Source: Hydrogenophaga sp. PBL-H3
GTDB lineage: Bacteria; Pseudomonadota; Gammaproteobacteria; Burkholderiales; Burkholderiaceae_C
NCBI RefSeq assembly: GCF_010104355.1
Contig: NZ_CP044972.1
Coordinates: forward strand, 3,658,001 to 3,722,000
Direction of reading: 5' to 3'
DNA length: 64,000 bases
Part shown: in pieces, positions 43,087 through 51,806 of the stretch
How the letters are laid out: each line of letters opens with the position of its first letter
Numbering within the stretch: position 1 is the stretch's first letter
Notes under the pieces: generated by a model
Database searches by the model: none
What the model was told of the DNA's origin: nothing
The model's input: the letters and a program-made list of their open reading frames with translations, nothing else
Program-made: the position numbers and the translations under genes

Positions 43087-43545
43087 ATGACATCTGTTTT
43101 CCACACCAAAACCCTGCTCGGCCTGGTGGCCGCCGCCGCACTCACCACCCTGATGGGCTGCGCAACGGTCGACAAGATGACCAACACGGTGACCAGCGCC
43201 GTGCGCGGTGACGAGAAGCTCAATGGCGCCCAGGAAGTGCCCCCCGTGACCACCACCGCCAGCGGCACCGCCAACATCAAGGTAACCGCTGACGGCTCCG
43301 TGAGCGGCAGCGTCACCACCGCCGGCCTGGTGAGCACCATGGCGCACATCCACATCGCCCCGGCCGGTCAGAACGGCCCGGTCATCGTGACACTGACCAA
43401 AACCGGGGACAACACCTACGTGGTGCCAGCCGGCGCCAAGCTCACGCCGGCACAGCTCGCGGCCTACAACGGGGGTTCGCTGTACGTGAACGTGCATTCG
43501 AACGCCAACAAGGGCGGCGAGATCCGCGCCCAGCTCAAGCCCTGA
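43087..43545 (+). CDS. CHRD-domain lipoprotein
   Basis: 152-residue exported protein with a lipoprotein signal (lipobox LMGC, Cys25) and a CHRD domain: LNGAQEVPPVTTTASGTANIKV, MAHIHIAPAGQNGPVIVTL, and VNVHSNANKGGEIRAQL at the end. CHRD domains were first seen in chordin; the bacterial role is unknown, presumably an envelope-associated beta-sandwich. AAGGAG is well spaced before the ATG. A terminator follows. Confidence 0.92.
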   Translation: MTSVFHTKTLLGLVAAAALTTLMGCATVDKMTNTVTSAVRGDEKLNGAQEVPPVTTTASGTANIKVTADGSVSGSVTTAGLVSTMAHIHIAPAGQNGPVIVTLTKTGDNTYVVPAGAKLTPAQLAAYNGGSLYVNVHSNANKGGEIRAQLKP

Positions 43546-43566
43546 CCCGATCAACCCACACAGCAC

Positions 43567-43609
43567 AAGGCCTGCCGGCGTCATGAGACGCCGGCAGGCC
43601 TTGTTTTTT
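43567..43609. terminator. Terminator after the CHRD lipoprotein gene
   Basis: A 16-bp perfect stem AAGGCCTGCCGGCGTC/GACGCCGGCAGGCCTT (43567-43582 and 43587-43602) with a 4-nt loop, then GTTTTTTT. Strong on the plus strand. The convergent DUF6891 gene on the minus strand ends 18 bp further on. Confidence 0.93.
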
Positions 43610-43627
43610 TGCCGGTTGGCGCTGCGC

Positions 43628-44257
43628 TCAGCCCGGTGTGCGCCGCTGCCAGTCCAGCTGGGCCAGCGAAATGCGGCGCTTCGTTGAACCGTTCCACGCG
43701 ACTGTGAGGCCCTCGTGCCGCAGGGCTTCACAGACCAGCTGCCCCACCGCGAGGTGCTCCCTCTCCTTCACTTCGCTGCGGCCGAGATGGCCATAGGCCA
43801 GCAGCAAGCCTTCTTCGTCGAGGGCGCGGTCGATGTCCTGGCTGTAATAGAAGCAGTAGCCGTGGTACCGGTCTTCCGGAACCCCGTCGTCACTCAGTGC
43901 ATCGATCACGGCTTCAAAGCCGTCGTCCTGGGTGTCACCGGTGCAATGCAGGGCGCAGATGCCCTGCTCATGCAATCGGGCAAAGGCGCGATCGAGCTTG
44001 TCGCAGTCGGTGGCGTGTGGCCAAGTGGCCTCGGCGGCCCGTTTCTTCGCCAGTGTCGTGGCGGCGAAGGCCTTGACCCGGGCGACGTCGAAGCCGTCAC
44101 CCGCTGTGACCCCCTCGTCGATCAGCGCATCGATGTCAGCGGCCGATTGAAAGCCGTACCAGATCAGGTTTTCAACAACAGACGCCATGTCGTGGGTGGC
44201 ATCGATGGCAGCACGGTCTGGGTTCTCGTCGAGCGAAGGGCGTTTGGCGTCGGTCAT
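43628..44257 (-). CDS. DUF6891-like protein of unknown function
   Basis: 209-residue soluble protein, rich in acidic residues. The pattern CDKLDRAFARLHEQGICALHCTG, DRYHGYCFYYSQDIDRALDEEG, LLLAYGH and a final WNGSTKRRISLAQLDWQRR matches the DUF6891 family, which has no known activity. No signal peptide or membrane segment. It is alone on the minus strand between the CHRD gene (convergent) and fliA (same strand, 111 bp downstream of fliA's end). Confidence 0.75.
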   Translation of the reverse strand: MTDAKRPSLDENPDRAAIDATHDMASVVENLIWYGFQSAADIDALIDEGVTAGDGFDVARVKAFAATTLAKKRAAEATWPHATDCDKLDRAFARLHEQGICALHCTGDTQDDGFEAVIDALSDDGVPEDRYHGYCFYYSQDIDRALDEEGLLLAYGHLGRSEVKEREHLAVGQLVCEALRHEGLTVAWNGSTKRRISLAQLDWQRRTPG

Positions 44258-44367
44258 GGCATGTGGGTGTCGAGGGTGGGCGGCCCATGCTAGCCACGCC
44301 CCTCCCCTGGCACCAGTGGCCGTTGCCGCTCGCCAACGGCTACTGCCTCTGCGGTATTGCGCCTGTT

Positions 44368-45084
44368 TCAGTGCTCGCGCAGCTTCGAGCGCAAGCGCGC
44401 AATCGACTGGCTGTGCAACTGGCAGATGCGCGATTCGGTCACACCGAGCACGGCTGCGATTTCCTTCAGGTTCATGTCGTGCTCGTAGTACATGCTCATG
44501 ATCTGCTGCTCGCGCTCGGGCAACACCTTGATGGCAGCCACCAGGGCGGTGCGCATGCGGTGATCCTGCAGCTTGGCCGACGGGTCGGCTTCGCTGTCGC
44601 CCATGTGGCGGTCCAGGAAACCGTCTTCGTCGTCGCTGTTCCCGCTGATGTCCTCCAGGTACACCAGCTGCGTGCCACGCACCTTGGCCAGCAGGTGCTG
44701 GTAGTCGGCCAGTGGCATGCCCAGCTCGGCGGCGATTTCAGATTCCTTGGGCACGCGCTGCAGTTTCTGCTGCAGGCGGCTCACCGCTTGTTCAATGTCT
44801 TTCTGGCTCTTGCGCGAGCCGCGCGACATCCAGTCGCCTTCGCGCAGTTCGTCGATCATCGCGCCGCGGATGCGCTGGCTGGCGAAGGTCTCGAACTGCA
44901 CGCCCTGCGTGGGCTCGAAGCGCGCAATCGCTTCGGTCAGGCCGATCATGCCGACCTGGATCAGGTCGTCGAGCTCCACGCTGGGCGGCAGCTTGGCGAT
45001 CATGTGGTGGGCCAGACGCCGCACCAGCGGGCTGTATTTGCGCAGCTGCTCGTCGCGGTTGAGCGTGCCTTTGGCGGTGTACAT
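44368..45084 (-). CDS. fliA: RNA polymerase sigma-28 factor FliA
   Basis: 238-residue flagellar sigma factor directing late genes. Region 2 is clear (YSPLVRRLAHHMIAKLPPSVELDDLIQVGMIGLTEAI near 19-54, FETFASQRIRGAMIDELRE) and region 4 contains the helix-turn-helix (LKEIAAVLGVTESRICQLHSQSIARLR). It is the last gene of the flhB-flhA-flhF-flhG-like-fliA run, starting 2 bp after its neighbour. Matching sigma-28 promoters lie before flgM, fliS and, less clearly, fliC. A hairpin without a T run (GCCGTTG/CAACGGC, 44319-44340) follows the gene. Confidence 0.97.
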   Translation of the reverse strand: MYTAKGTLNRDEQLRKYSPLVRRLAHHMIAKLPPSVELDDLIQVGMIGLTEAIARFEPTQGVQFETFASQRIRGAMIDELREGDWMSRGSRKSQKDIEQAVSRLQQKLQRVPKESEIAAELGMPLADYQHLLAKVRGTQLVYLEDISGNSDDEDGFLDRHMGDSEADPSAKLQDHRMRTALVAAIKVLPEREQQIMSMYYEHDMNLKEIAAVLGVTESRICQLHSQSIARLRSKLREH

Positions 45085-45086
45085 CT

Positions 45087-45857
45087 TCAGCTCCAGAGTG
45101 GTGTCGGGGCGGCGCGGACCAGGCCGTGGTACCCGTGTGTGTCTGTTTCAGCCTGCGGCGTGATGGCGCAGGCCTGGGCACGGTGGCCCCAGGTGTGGGC
45201 GGGCCAGCTCTCCAGCGTGAGCCCGAGGTGGCGTGCCGCGCAGTCGGTGACCGAGGTCACCAGTGGCTGCAGCACCTGCGCGCCGCCGGCGGCCAGGGGC
45301 GCGAGCACCGGCGACAAACCGGCCGAGTGCAGCAGCTTGACCGCACCGTACGCGTCGATGGCGGCCTGCGGCTGGTCGAGCACCGGCACCATCGTGCGGG
45401 CATTGAGACCGGGCAACACGCCGGCCAGGCCAAAGGCCGGCGCGAACAGCAGCACGATCACGCCCGGAGCAAACGGCGCCAGCAGGCGCGCGAGCGCCAC
45501 CGGTGCGCCCGCGGCGTGCGCGGTTTCCTGCAGGGCCTGCAGGCCACGCGCACCGGGCATCACCAGCCAGTCGGCGTTGTCCGCGGGTTGCTCAAGGTGG
45601 CCGATGGAGGGGTCTTGCAGCGCGCGCAGCAGGCCAAGGTGGCTGCCGTTCCCGCGCTGGGCACCGCTGGATTCGGTGGCCGTGCCGTCAACGATGACGA
45701 CCGAGCGGCCCTGGTTCGTGAGGCAGCCGGCCAGCATGCAAAGCCACTCGTAGCCGCGCGCAGGCTGCGCCGGGCTGGCCACCGCCAGCAAGGCAGCGCT
45801 GCCGCTGCGGCTCTCGCCGCGCAGGCCGGCGGCTTGATCAAAGCCGTGTTCAAACAT
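45087..45857 (-). CDS. FlhG/MinD-like protein lacking the P-loop
   Basis: 256-residue protein between flhF and fliA, the usual place of flhG (fleN/ylxH), a MinD-like ATPase that limits flagellar number. The first strand and its follow-up fit the fold (SAALLAVASPAQ, then GRSVVIVDGTATES), but the deviant Walker A KGGVGKT is absent; that position reads ASPAQPARGYEW. The C-terminal half has a weaker MinD-like pattern (DWLVMPGARGLQAL, VIVLLFAPAFGLAGVL). It overlaps flhF by 8 bp and is 2 bp from fliA. ATP binding is unlikely, so it may be a pseudoenzyme partner of FlhF. Confidence 0.7.
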   Translation of the reverse strand: MFEHGFDQAAGLRGESRSGSAALLAVASPAQPARGYEWLCMLAGCLTNQGRSVVIVDGTATESSGAQRGNGSHLGLLRALQDPSIGHLEQPADNADWLVMPGARGLQALQETAHAAGAPVALARLLAPFAPGVIVLLFAPAFGLAGVLPGLNARTMVPVLDQPQAAIDAYGAVKLLHSAGLSPVLAPLAAGGAQVLQPLVTSVTDCAARHLGLTLESWPAHTWGHRAQACAITPQAETDTHGYHGLVRAAPTPLWS

Positions 45858-47385
45858 GCGAGGCTCCCAGGTTCACACCGCGTGCGTTGGTGGGGGCGAA
45901 GTAGAAGCCCATGTCGGTGGCCACCGGATCGAAGGCCGACTTGCCGGCCGTTCCCATGGACATGCGCACCAGGGCGGAGGCATCGGGGTTCTGCCAGTCT
46001 TCGGGCACGCGCTGGCCGTTGGCCACGCCGCGCAGCGTCACCTGGTGGCGGATCAGCGCGTCCAGGGCCGGGCCGAGCTTCACGGCTTCGTCCACCTTGG
46101 AGAGCACCACACCGTGCAGCGAACTGGCCTTGAACGAGGTCAGGGTTTCGTCCAGCGTGTCGCCTTGCGAGCCGGCGTTGAGCACCAGGGTCTTCTTGAC
46201 CTTGGGCATGTCCAGCACGTCGAGCATGTCCTGGATGCGCTGGTCGCGCTGGCCCAGGCCGGCGGTGTCGATGATCACCAGGCGCTTGCCCGAAAGCAGG
46301 TTGAGCAGGTCCTTGAGCGCGGCGCGGTCGTGCGCCAGGTGGGCCACCACACCGAGCATGCGGCCGTAGGCGCGCAGCTGTTCGTAACCCGAGACGCGGT
46401 AGGTGTCGAGCGTGATCATGCCCACGCTGGCGGCGCCGTACTGCTTGACGCACTGCGCCGCGAGCTTGGCCGCGGTGGTGGTCTTGCCCACACCGGTGGC
46501 ACCGATCAGCGAGACCACGCCGCCTTCGTCGCACAGGCCGGCGGTGGAAGCGCTCACCTTGAGGTTGCGGGTGATCACGTCCATGAGCCAGCGGAAGGCT
46601 TCCGGGGCTGCGGCGTCGGCGGGCACACGGTCCAGCACGGCGCGGGCCATGGCGGGCGAGTAACCGGCGCGGATCATTTTCAGCATCAGGTTGGACTGGA
46701 TCGGGTTCTGCTTGGAAGAGCCCAGCCAGGCCAGCGTGTTGAAGCGCTCTTCGATCATCTCCTTCAGCGCGGAGAGCTCCACCGCCATGCGGGTGTCTTC
46801 GTTGCTGGCGAAACGCACCGAGGGCTGCGAGTCTTCCCACGACGGTTCTGCTTCGCGGGTGCGGATAGGCTGCTGGCCCAGGCGGCTGCCGAAGGCGGCC
46901 TGCACCGGCTCGTTGAATCGCTGCACCGGCACCACGATGGGCTCGGCAGCGGGCATCGGCGCAGGCTGCACCGGCGCGGCTTGCACCGGGGCGCGGCGCT
47001 GCGGTGCGGGTTGCTCGGCGGGTGCGGTTTCCTGCATCGACTCGCGGCGCTTGCGCAGCATGCGTTCACGCACATATTCCTGGAACGACAGCGTGCTCAT
47101 GGCCAGGGCTTCGGTGTCGCCCTCCACCGACTCGGGCTGGGCCTGCGTGGCGGCGGCCTTGGCGCGGGCGGCAAAGGAGCTCGGCGCGGCGGGCGGGCGG
47201 GTGGCGATCGGCGCGGGGCTGGCGTTGTCGGCCAGCGAGGCCAGGCTTTCCTCGGCCGCGGCCATCACCTCAAAACCTTCGCTGGTGGAGCGGGTGGAGA
47301 GGATGACGGCGCTGTCGCCGAAGGCGTTGCGGGCCTTGGCCATGGCTTCGCGGGAGGTCGGGGCGGTGAAGCGCTGGATGTTCAT
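45850..47385 (-). CDS. flhF: Flagellar biosynthesis SRP-type GTPase FlhF
   Basis: 511-residue GTPase that sets the place and number of polar flagella. N-terminal basic/variable B domain, then an NG domain: GATGVGKTTTAAKLA near 291 (P-loop), ITLDTYRVSGYEQLRAYG, DTAGLGQRD (G3) and LSKVDEAVKLG near the end (G4-like). A long Pro/Ala-rich linker (about residues 90-170) separates them. Overlaps flhA by 4 bp upstream and the flhG-like gene downstream by 8 bp. FlhF usually indicates polar or subpolar flagellation (inference). Confidence 0.96.
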   Translation of the reverse strand: MNIQRFTAPTSREAMAKARNAFGDSAVILSTRSTSEGFEVMAAAEESLASLADNASPAPIATRPPAAPSSFAARAKAAATQAQPESVEGDTEALAMSTLSFQEYVRERMLRKRRESMQETAPAEQPAPQRRAPVQAAPVQPAPMPAAEPIVVPVQRFNEPVQAAFGSRLGQQPIRTREAEPSWEDSQPSVRFASNEDTRMAVELSALKEMIEERFNTLAWLGSSKQNPIQSNLMLKMIRAGYSPAMARAVLDRVPADAAAPEAFRWLMDVITRNLKVSASTAGLCDEGGVVSLIGATGVGKTTTAAKLAAQCVKQYGAASVGMITLDTYRVSGYEQLRAYGRMLGVVAHLAHDRAALKDLLNLLSGKRLVIIDTAGLGQRDQRIQDMLDVLDMPKVKKTLVLNAGSQGDTLDETLTSFKASSLHGVVLSKVDEAVKLGPALDALIRHQVTLRGVANGQRVPEDWQNPDASALVRMSMGTAGKSAFDPVATDMGFYFAPTNARGVNLGASHV

Positions 47386-49457
47386 GCAAGTTCTCCAAGA
47401 ATCGGGCCAATGCGGATCAGGTGGGTTTCAGGAATTTCGCTGTGCGCCAGCACTTGCAGGCGGGGAGCGGCACGGCGCAGCAGGCGCGCCATGGCGTTGC
47501 GGATCGCGTCGGGCACCAGCAGGCAGGCGGGCACGCCCTTCTCTTCCTGGCGGTTGGCGATGTCGGTGGCCGACTTGCTCAGCATCTCGGCCACGCCGGG
47601 GTCCAGCGCTCCGTTGGCCGCGCCACTGAGGGCCTGCATCAGCAGGCGCTCCAGGCCCGGCTCGATGGCGATCACTTCGAGCTCTTTCACCGGGCCGTAG
47701 ATCTGCTGCACGATGGCCGGCGAGAGCGCCATGCGCACGCGGCGGGCCAGCTCCTGCGGGTCGGTGGTGGCGGTGGCGTGCTCGGCGATGGCTTCGATGA
47801 TGGTGCGGATGTCACGCACGTGCACCGACTCTTCCAGCAGCAGCTGCAGCACTTTCTGGAAGGAGGCAACGGAGATCATCTTGGGCACGACTTCTTCGAT
47901 CAATTTGGGGGCCAGCTTGGTGACGTGTTCAACCAGGTCCTGGGTCTCCGTCCGGCTCAGCAACTTGGCTGCCTGGACTTGCATCAAGTGTGAAAGATGC
48001 GTGGCCAGCACAGTCTCGGAATCAACCACGGTAAAACCGGCCATCTGCGCGTTTTCACGTTGCTTGTCTTCGATCCAGTGCGCGGGCAGACCAAACGCCG
48101 GGTCGGTGGTGGGGGTGCCGATCAGCGGCGTGCCGATACCGCCCGGATCGATGGCCAGGAACATGCCGGGGAACACCTCGCCCTCGCCCACCACCACGCC
48201 GCGCAGGGTGATGCGGTAGGCGCTGGGGCGCAGTTCGAGGTTGTCGCGCACGTGCACGGCCGGCGGCAGGAAACCCACCTCCTGCGCGAATTTCTTGCGC
48301 ACGCCCTTGATGCGGGTGAGCAGGTCGCCCTGGCGGGTTTTGTCGACCATGGCGATCAGGCGGTAACCCAGTTCCAGGCCGAGCAGGTCCACCGGCTGCA
48401 GGTCGTCCCAGGTGGCTTCTCCGTCGCTCTGCGCGGCGGGTGCTTCGGGCTCGACCACGGGGCGGGCATCCACCCGCACGCGCCACCAGGCCAGGCCACC
48501 AAAAATCGCGGCGAAGGCCAGGAACACCACGTGCGGCATGCCCGGGATCACGCCCAGCAGGAACATGACCGCGGCCACGATGCCCATCACCTTGGCGGAG
48601 ATGAACATCTGCTGCATCACCTGCGCGCCCAGGTCCTCGTCCTTGCCCACGCGCGAGACCACCATGGCCGCGGCCACCGAGATCAGCAGCGAGGGAATCT
48701 GCGCCACCAGCGCATCGCCCACCGCCAGCAGGATGTAGGTGCTGGCCGCTTCGCTGGCCGACAGGCCGTGCTGCATCACGCCCACCGCGAAGCCGCCGAT
48801 GATGTTGATGACCAGGATCAGGATGCCGGCAATGGCATCGCCCCGCACGAACTTGGAGGCGCCGTCCATGGAGCCGAAGAACTCGGCCTCGTCGCCCACT
48901 TCCTGGCGCCGTTTCTTGGCCTGCTTCTCGTCGATCAGGCCGGCGTTCAGATCGGCGTCGATCGCCATCTGCTTGCCGGGCATGGCGTCCAGCGTGAAGC
49001 GGGCCGACACCTCGGCAATGCGCTCCGAGCCCTTGGTGATCACGATGAAGTTGATCACCACCAGGATCACGAACACAACGAAGCCGACCGCGAAGTTGCC
49101 GCCGATCAGGAAGTGTCCAAAGGCCTCGATCACCGCGCCGGCCGCGCCCGGGCCGGTGTGGCCTTCGAGCAGCACCACGCGGGTGGACGCCACGTTGAGC
49201 GACAGGCGCAGCAGCGTGGTGAGCAGCAGCACGGTGGGGAACACCGAGAAATCGAGCGGGCGGCGCATGTAGGCCGCCACCATCATCACCACCAGGGCCA
49301 GCGCGATGTTGAGGGTAAAGAACGTGTCGAGCACCCAGGGCGGGAGCGGCAACACCATCATCGACAGGATGGTGATCACCAGCATCGGGGCGGCCAGGCC
49401 ACCGGCCCAGCCGGCGTTGCGCGCAAACCATTGCTGCAGGGGAGCGAGGGCGTTCAT
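47382..49457 (-). CDS. flhA: Flagellar type III export gate protein FlhA
   Basis: 691-residue export-gate component. The N-terminal half has about eight membrane helices (MLVITILSMMVLPLPPWVLD, RRPLDFSVFPTVLLLTTLLRLSLNVASTR) and the conserved cytoplasmic FHIPEP-like loop (AEVSARFTLDAMPGKQMAIDADLNAGLI). The C-terminal half is a cytoplasmic domain from about residue 330 that docks export substrates and chaperones. It overlaps flhB and flhF by 4 bp each, so the export genes are translationally coupled. Confidence 0.97.
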   Translation of the reverse strand: MNALAPLQQWFARNAGWAGGLAAPMLVITILSMMVLPLPPWVLDTFFTLNIALALVVMMVAAYMRRPLDFSVFPTVLLLTTLLRLSLNVASTRVVLLEGHTGPGAAGAVIEAFGHFLIGGNFAVGFVVFVILVVINFIVITKGSERIAEVSARFTLDAMPGKQMAIDADLNAGLIDEKQAKKRRQEVGDEAEFFGSMDGASKFVRGDAIAGILILVINIIGGFAVGVMQHGLSASEAASTYILLAVGDALVAQIPSLLISVAAAMVVSRVGKDEDLGAQVMQQMFISAKVMGIVAAVMFLLGVIPGMPHVVFLAFAAIFGGLAWWRVRVDARPVVEPEAPAAQSDGEATWDDLQPVDLLGLELGYRLIAMVDKTRQGDLLTRIKGVRKKFAQEVGFLPPAVHVRDNLELRPSAYRITLRGVVVGEGEVFPGMFLAIDPGGIGTPLIGTPTTDPAFGLPAHWIEDKQRENAQMAGFTVVDSETVLATHLSHLMQVQAAKLLSRTETQDLVEHVTKLAPKLIEEVVPKMISVASFQKVLQLLLEESVHVRDIRTIIEAIAEHATATTDPQELARRVRMALSPAIVQQIYGPVKELEVIAIEPGLERLLMQALSGAANGALDPGVAEMLSKSATDIANRQEEKGVPACLLVPDAIRNAMARLLRRAAPRLQVLAHSEIPETHLIRIGPILGELA

Positions 49458-50611
49458 TCGGCGTCCTTGGAAGCGGATTTCTTGAAGTGCGGATCCAGCT
49501 CGGGCGGCACCTGCGGCACCGGCATCTCGCCCGGCATGGCGCCCTGGCCCTTGAGGGCGGCCCTGAGCTGGTACACGTAGGCCAGCACCTGGGCCACGGC
49601 GGTGTACAGGGCCGAGGGCACCTCACCGTCGATCTCGGCGTGCGCATAGAGCGCACGCGCCAACATGGGCGACTGCAGCACCGGCACGTTGTGCGCCTTG
49701 GCCACATCGCGGATCTTCATGGCGATCAGATCGGCGCCCTTGGCCACCACGCGCGGCGCGTTCATGGAGGCATCGTCGTAGCGGATCGCCACCGCGTAGT
49801 GGGTCGGGTTCATCACCACCAGGTCGGCCTTGGGTACTGCGCCCACGCTGTTGCGCTGGGCCATCTCGCGCTGGCGCGCGCGCCGCTGCGATTTCACATG
49901 CGGGTCGCCTTCGGCTTCCTTGTGTTCCTGCTTGACTTCCTGCAGGGACATCTTGAGCTGGTTGCCGTGCAGGAACTTCTGCAGCGGCACATCGACGATC
50001 GCAAAGAACGCCACCACCAGCAGCAGCAGGCCCACGCCGGCCACGATCCAGTTGCCGAGCTGGCCAATGCCGGACTCCAGGGGCTGCATCACCAGCGTGC
50101 CGAACAGCTCCACGTGCGAGCGGATGAACTGCCAGGCGACAAAGGCCACCACGGCGGTCACGCCGGCGAGCTTGAAGGTGTCGACCAGTTGCTGTTTGGA
50201 GAACAGCCGCCCGATGCCCTTGAGCGGGTTGACGCGGCTGAAGTCGGGCATCAGGGGTTTGGTGCTCAGCGCGTAGCCACCCGAGGCCACGGTGGCCCCG
50301 ATGGCCACGGCCAGCACGAGCACGCCCAGTGGCAAATAGAGCATGAGGCCCTGGGCAAACACATCGGCCAGGCGCTGCAGCATCTGGCCCGGCTGCTGCA
50401 GCGACGCGTGGTCAAAGCGCAGCTGGCTCTGCAACGCCCCGCGCAGTTTCTCGAAGCCCGTGGGGGCCAGCGCCAGCAGCAGCAAGCAGCCGCCACCGAG
50501 CACCGACAGGTTGGACAAGTCCTTGGAACGCGGCACCTGGCCATCGTCGCGCGCCTTCTTCAGGCGCTGCGCGGTGGCTGGCAGGTTCTTGTCTTGACTG
50601 GAGGAATCCAT
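49454..50611 (-). CDS. flhB: Flagellar type III export switch protein FlhB
   Basis: 385-residue membrane protein controlling the switch from rod/hook to filament export. Four hydrophobic helices occupy the first about 210 residues. The autocleavage site NPTH is present near residue 267 (VVMNPTHYAVAIRYD), followed by the conserved cytoplasmic domain (VVAKGADLIAMKIRDVAKAHNVPVLQSPMLARALY). First gene of the flhB-A-F run; a pair of repeated hairpins separates it from cheZ. Confidence 0.97.
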   Translation of the reverse strand: MDSSSQDKNLPATAQRLKKARDDGQVPRSKDLSNLSVLGGGCLLLLALAPTGFEKLRGALQSQLRFDHASLQQPGQMLQRLADVFAQGLMLYLPLGVLVLAVAIGATVASGGYALSTKPLMPDFSRVNPLKGIGRLFSKQQLVDTFKLAGVTAVVAFVAWQFIRSHVELFGTLVMQPLESGIGQLGNWIVAGVGLLLLVVAFFAIVDVPLQKFLHGNQLKMSLQEVKQEHKEAEGDPHVKSQRRARQREMAQRNSVGAVPKADLVVMNPTHYAVAIRYDDASMNAPRVVAKGADLIAMKIRDVAKAHNVPVLQSPMLARALYAHAEIDGEVPSALYTAVAQVLAYVYQLRAALKGQGAMPGEMPVPQVPPELDPHFKKSASKDAE

Positions 50612-50675
50612 CGCAATGAGCTCATCGATTTGATGAGCCCATTCTGCGAGGCTGGCCGCAAAACTAAAGGGGGAT

Positions 50676-50746
50676 AAAGCGGGGAGGAACCCCGCTTATC
50701 AAAACCACTTTTGAGAAAGCGGGGAGGAACCCCGCTGATCAAAACC
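50676..50746. repeat. Two tandem 31-bp hairpin repeats between cheZ and flhB
   Basis: Unit AAAGCGGGGAGGAACCCCGC-TTATCAAAACC occurs at 50676-50706 and again at 50716-50746, a period of exactly 40 bp, with one base different. Each forms a stem GCGGGG/CCCCGC. On the minus strand the second is immediately after the cheZ stop. They may act as weak, duplicated terminators or mRNA stabilisers. Confidence 0.8.
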
Positions 50747-50747
50747 G

Positions 50748-51359
50748 TTAGAAACCGAGGGAGGCCAACAGATCGTCCACCTGCTGCTGGTCATTGACCA
50801 CATCGGTGCGACCGGTGCCATCGACCACCGGACCGGCCAGTTCGTAGGCGTGGTCCTGGCCCGGCTGGCCCGAAGGCGCGGATTGCAGCAGCAGGCCGAG
50901 CAACTGCTCTTCGATGGTGCCGGCGAGTTGCACCACACGGGCGATCACCTGGCCGGTGAGATCGTGGAAATCCTGCGCCATCATGATGTCGGTGAAGCGC
51001 GCATCGGTCTGCTCGCTGGTCTGGATGATGTCGTTCGTCCACTCCATCAGCTCGGGCATGGCCTTGGCCAGCGCCGGCACGCGGGAAATGGTGTCGGCCA
51101 GCTGGCGACCGCGCTCGGCGATCAGGCCCTGCTCGGTCTTGCCGAGTTCAACATGGTTGAGCACCTTGTCGGCCGCCTCGCCGGTGAGGCGGGCGATGTA
51201 GGACAGGCGGCTCTGTGCATCGGGCAACTGGTCGACCGTGCCCTTGAGCTTGTCGGTGTAGCCGAGTTCTTTCAGTGCGTCGTGCAACTGGCGCGTGATC
51301 GAGCCGAGTTGCTGGAACATCTGCGGATGGCCGGGGTTCGCTGCGTCATCGTGGTTCAT
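50748..51359 (-). CDS. cheZ: Chemotaxis protein phosphatase CheZ
   Basis: 203-residue helical-bundle phosphatase that removes phosphate from CheY. The catalytic segment AQDFHDLTGQVIARV near 128-142 has Asp133 and Gln137, matching the E. coli Asp143/Gln147 pair. The C-terminal CheY-binding tail is present (QQQVDDLLASLGF), after a low-complexity linker. It follows cheY by 12 bp. The core che genes are elsewhere. Confidence 0.96.
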   Translation of the reverse strand: MNHDDAANPGHPQMFQQLGSITRQLHDALKELGYTDKLKGTVDQLPDAQSRLSYIARLTGEAADKVLNHVELGKTEQGLIAERGRQLADTISRVPALAKAMPELMEWTNDIIQTSEQTDARFTDIMMAQDFHDLTGQVIARVVQLAGTIEEQLLGLLLQSAPSGQPGQDHAYELAGPVVDGTGRTDVVNDQQQVDDLLASLGF

Positions 51360-51371
51360 GGCATCGGTCCT

Positions 51372-51758
51372 TTAAATGCCGAGCTTCTTGAAGATGTTGG
51401 CCAGCTTGTCTTCCAGCGTCGCTTTGGTGAAGGGCTTGACGATGTAGCCAGCCGCGCCACTCTGGGCCGCCAGCACGATGTCTTCCTTGCGGGCTTCGGC
51501 CGTCACCATCAGCACCGGAAGGTGCTTGAGCTTTTCGTCTTTCTTGATTTCAGCCAGCAGCTCGAAACCGTTCATGTTGGGCATGTTGATGTCGGAGACC
51601 ACGAAATTGAACGCACCGTTGCGCAATTTGGCCAGGGCGATGGCGCCGTCTTCGGCCTCGTCCGCATCGGTATGACCGATTTCTTTCAGCAGGTTGCGCA
51701 CGATGCGGCGCATGGTGGAGAAGTCGTCAACGATCAGGAATTTCATCGGGGTGGACAT
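51372..51758 (-). CDS. cheY: Chemotaxis response regulator CheY
   Basis: 128-residue single-domain receiver that binds the flagellar switch when phosphorylated. All key residues can be placed: Asp11-Asp12 ([10 protein letters not shown]), phosphorylated Asp56 ([12 protein letters not shown]), Thr86 (MVTAEAR) and Lys108 (YIVKPFTK). Located between motB and cheZ in the motA-motB-cheY-cheZ run. Confidence 0.98.
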   Translation of the reverse strand: MSTPMKFLIVDDFSTMRRIVRNLLKEIGHTDADEAEDGAIALAKLRNGAFNFVVSDINMPNMNGFELLAEIKKDEKLKHLPVLMVTAEARKEDIVLAAQSGAAGYIVKPFTKATLEDKLANIFKKLGI

Positions 51759-51806
51759 GCAAGCCTCCGAGGGCGGGTGGGTCGATGGGGTGGAGACGGT
51801 GGCCGT

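Noticed and set aside
44319..44340. Hairpin after fliA as a terminator
   Set aside because: Good 7-bp stem but no T run on the minus strand, so it does not meet the usual Rho-independent criteria.
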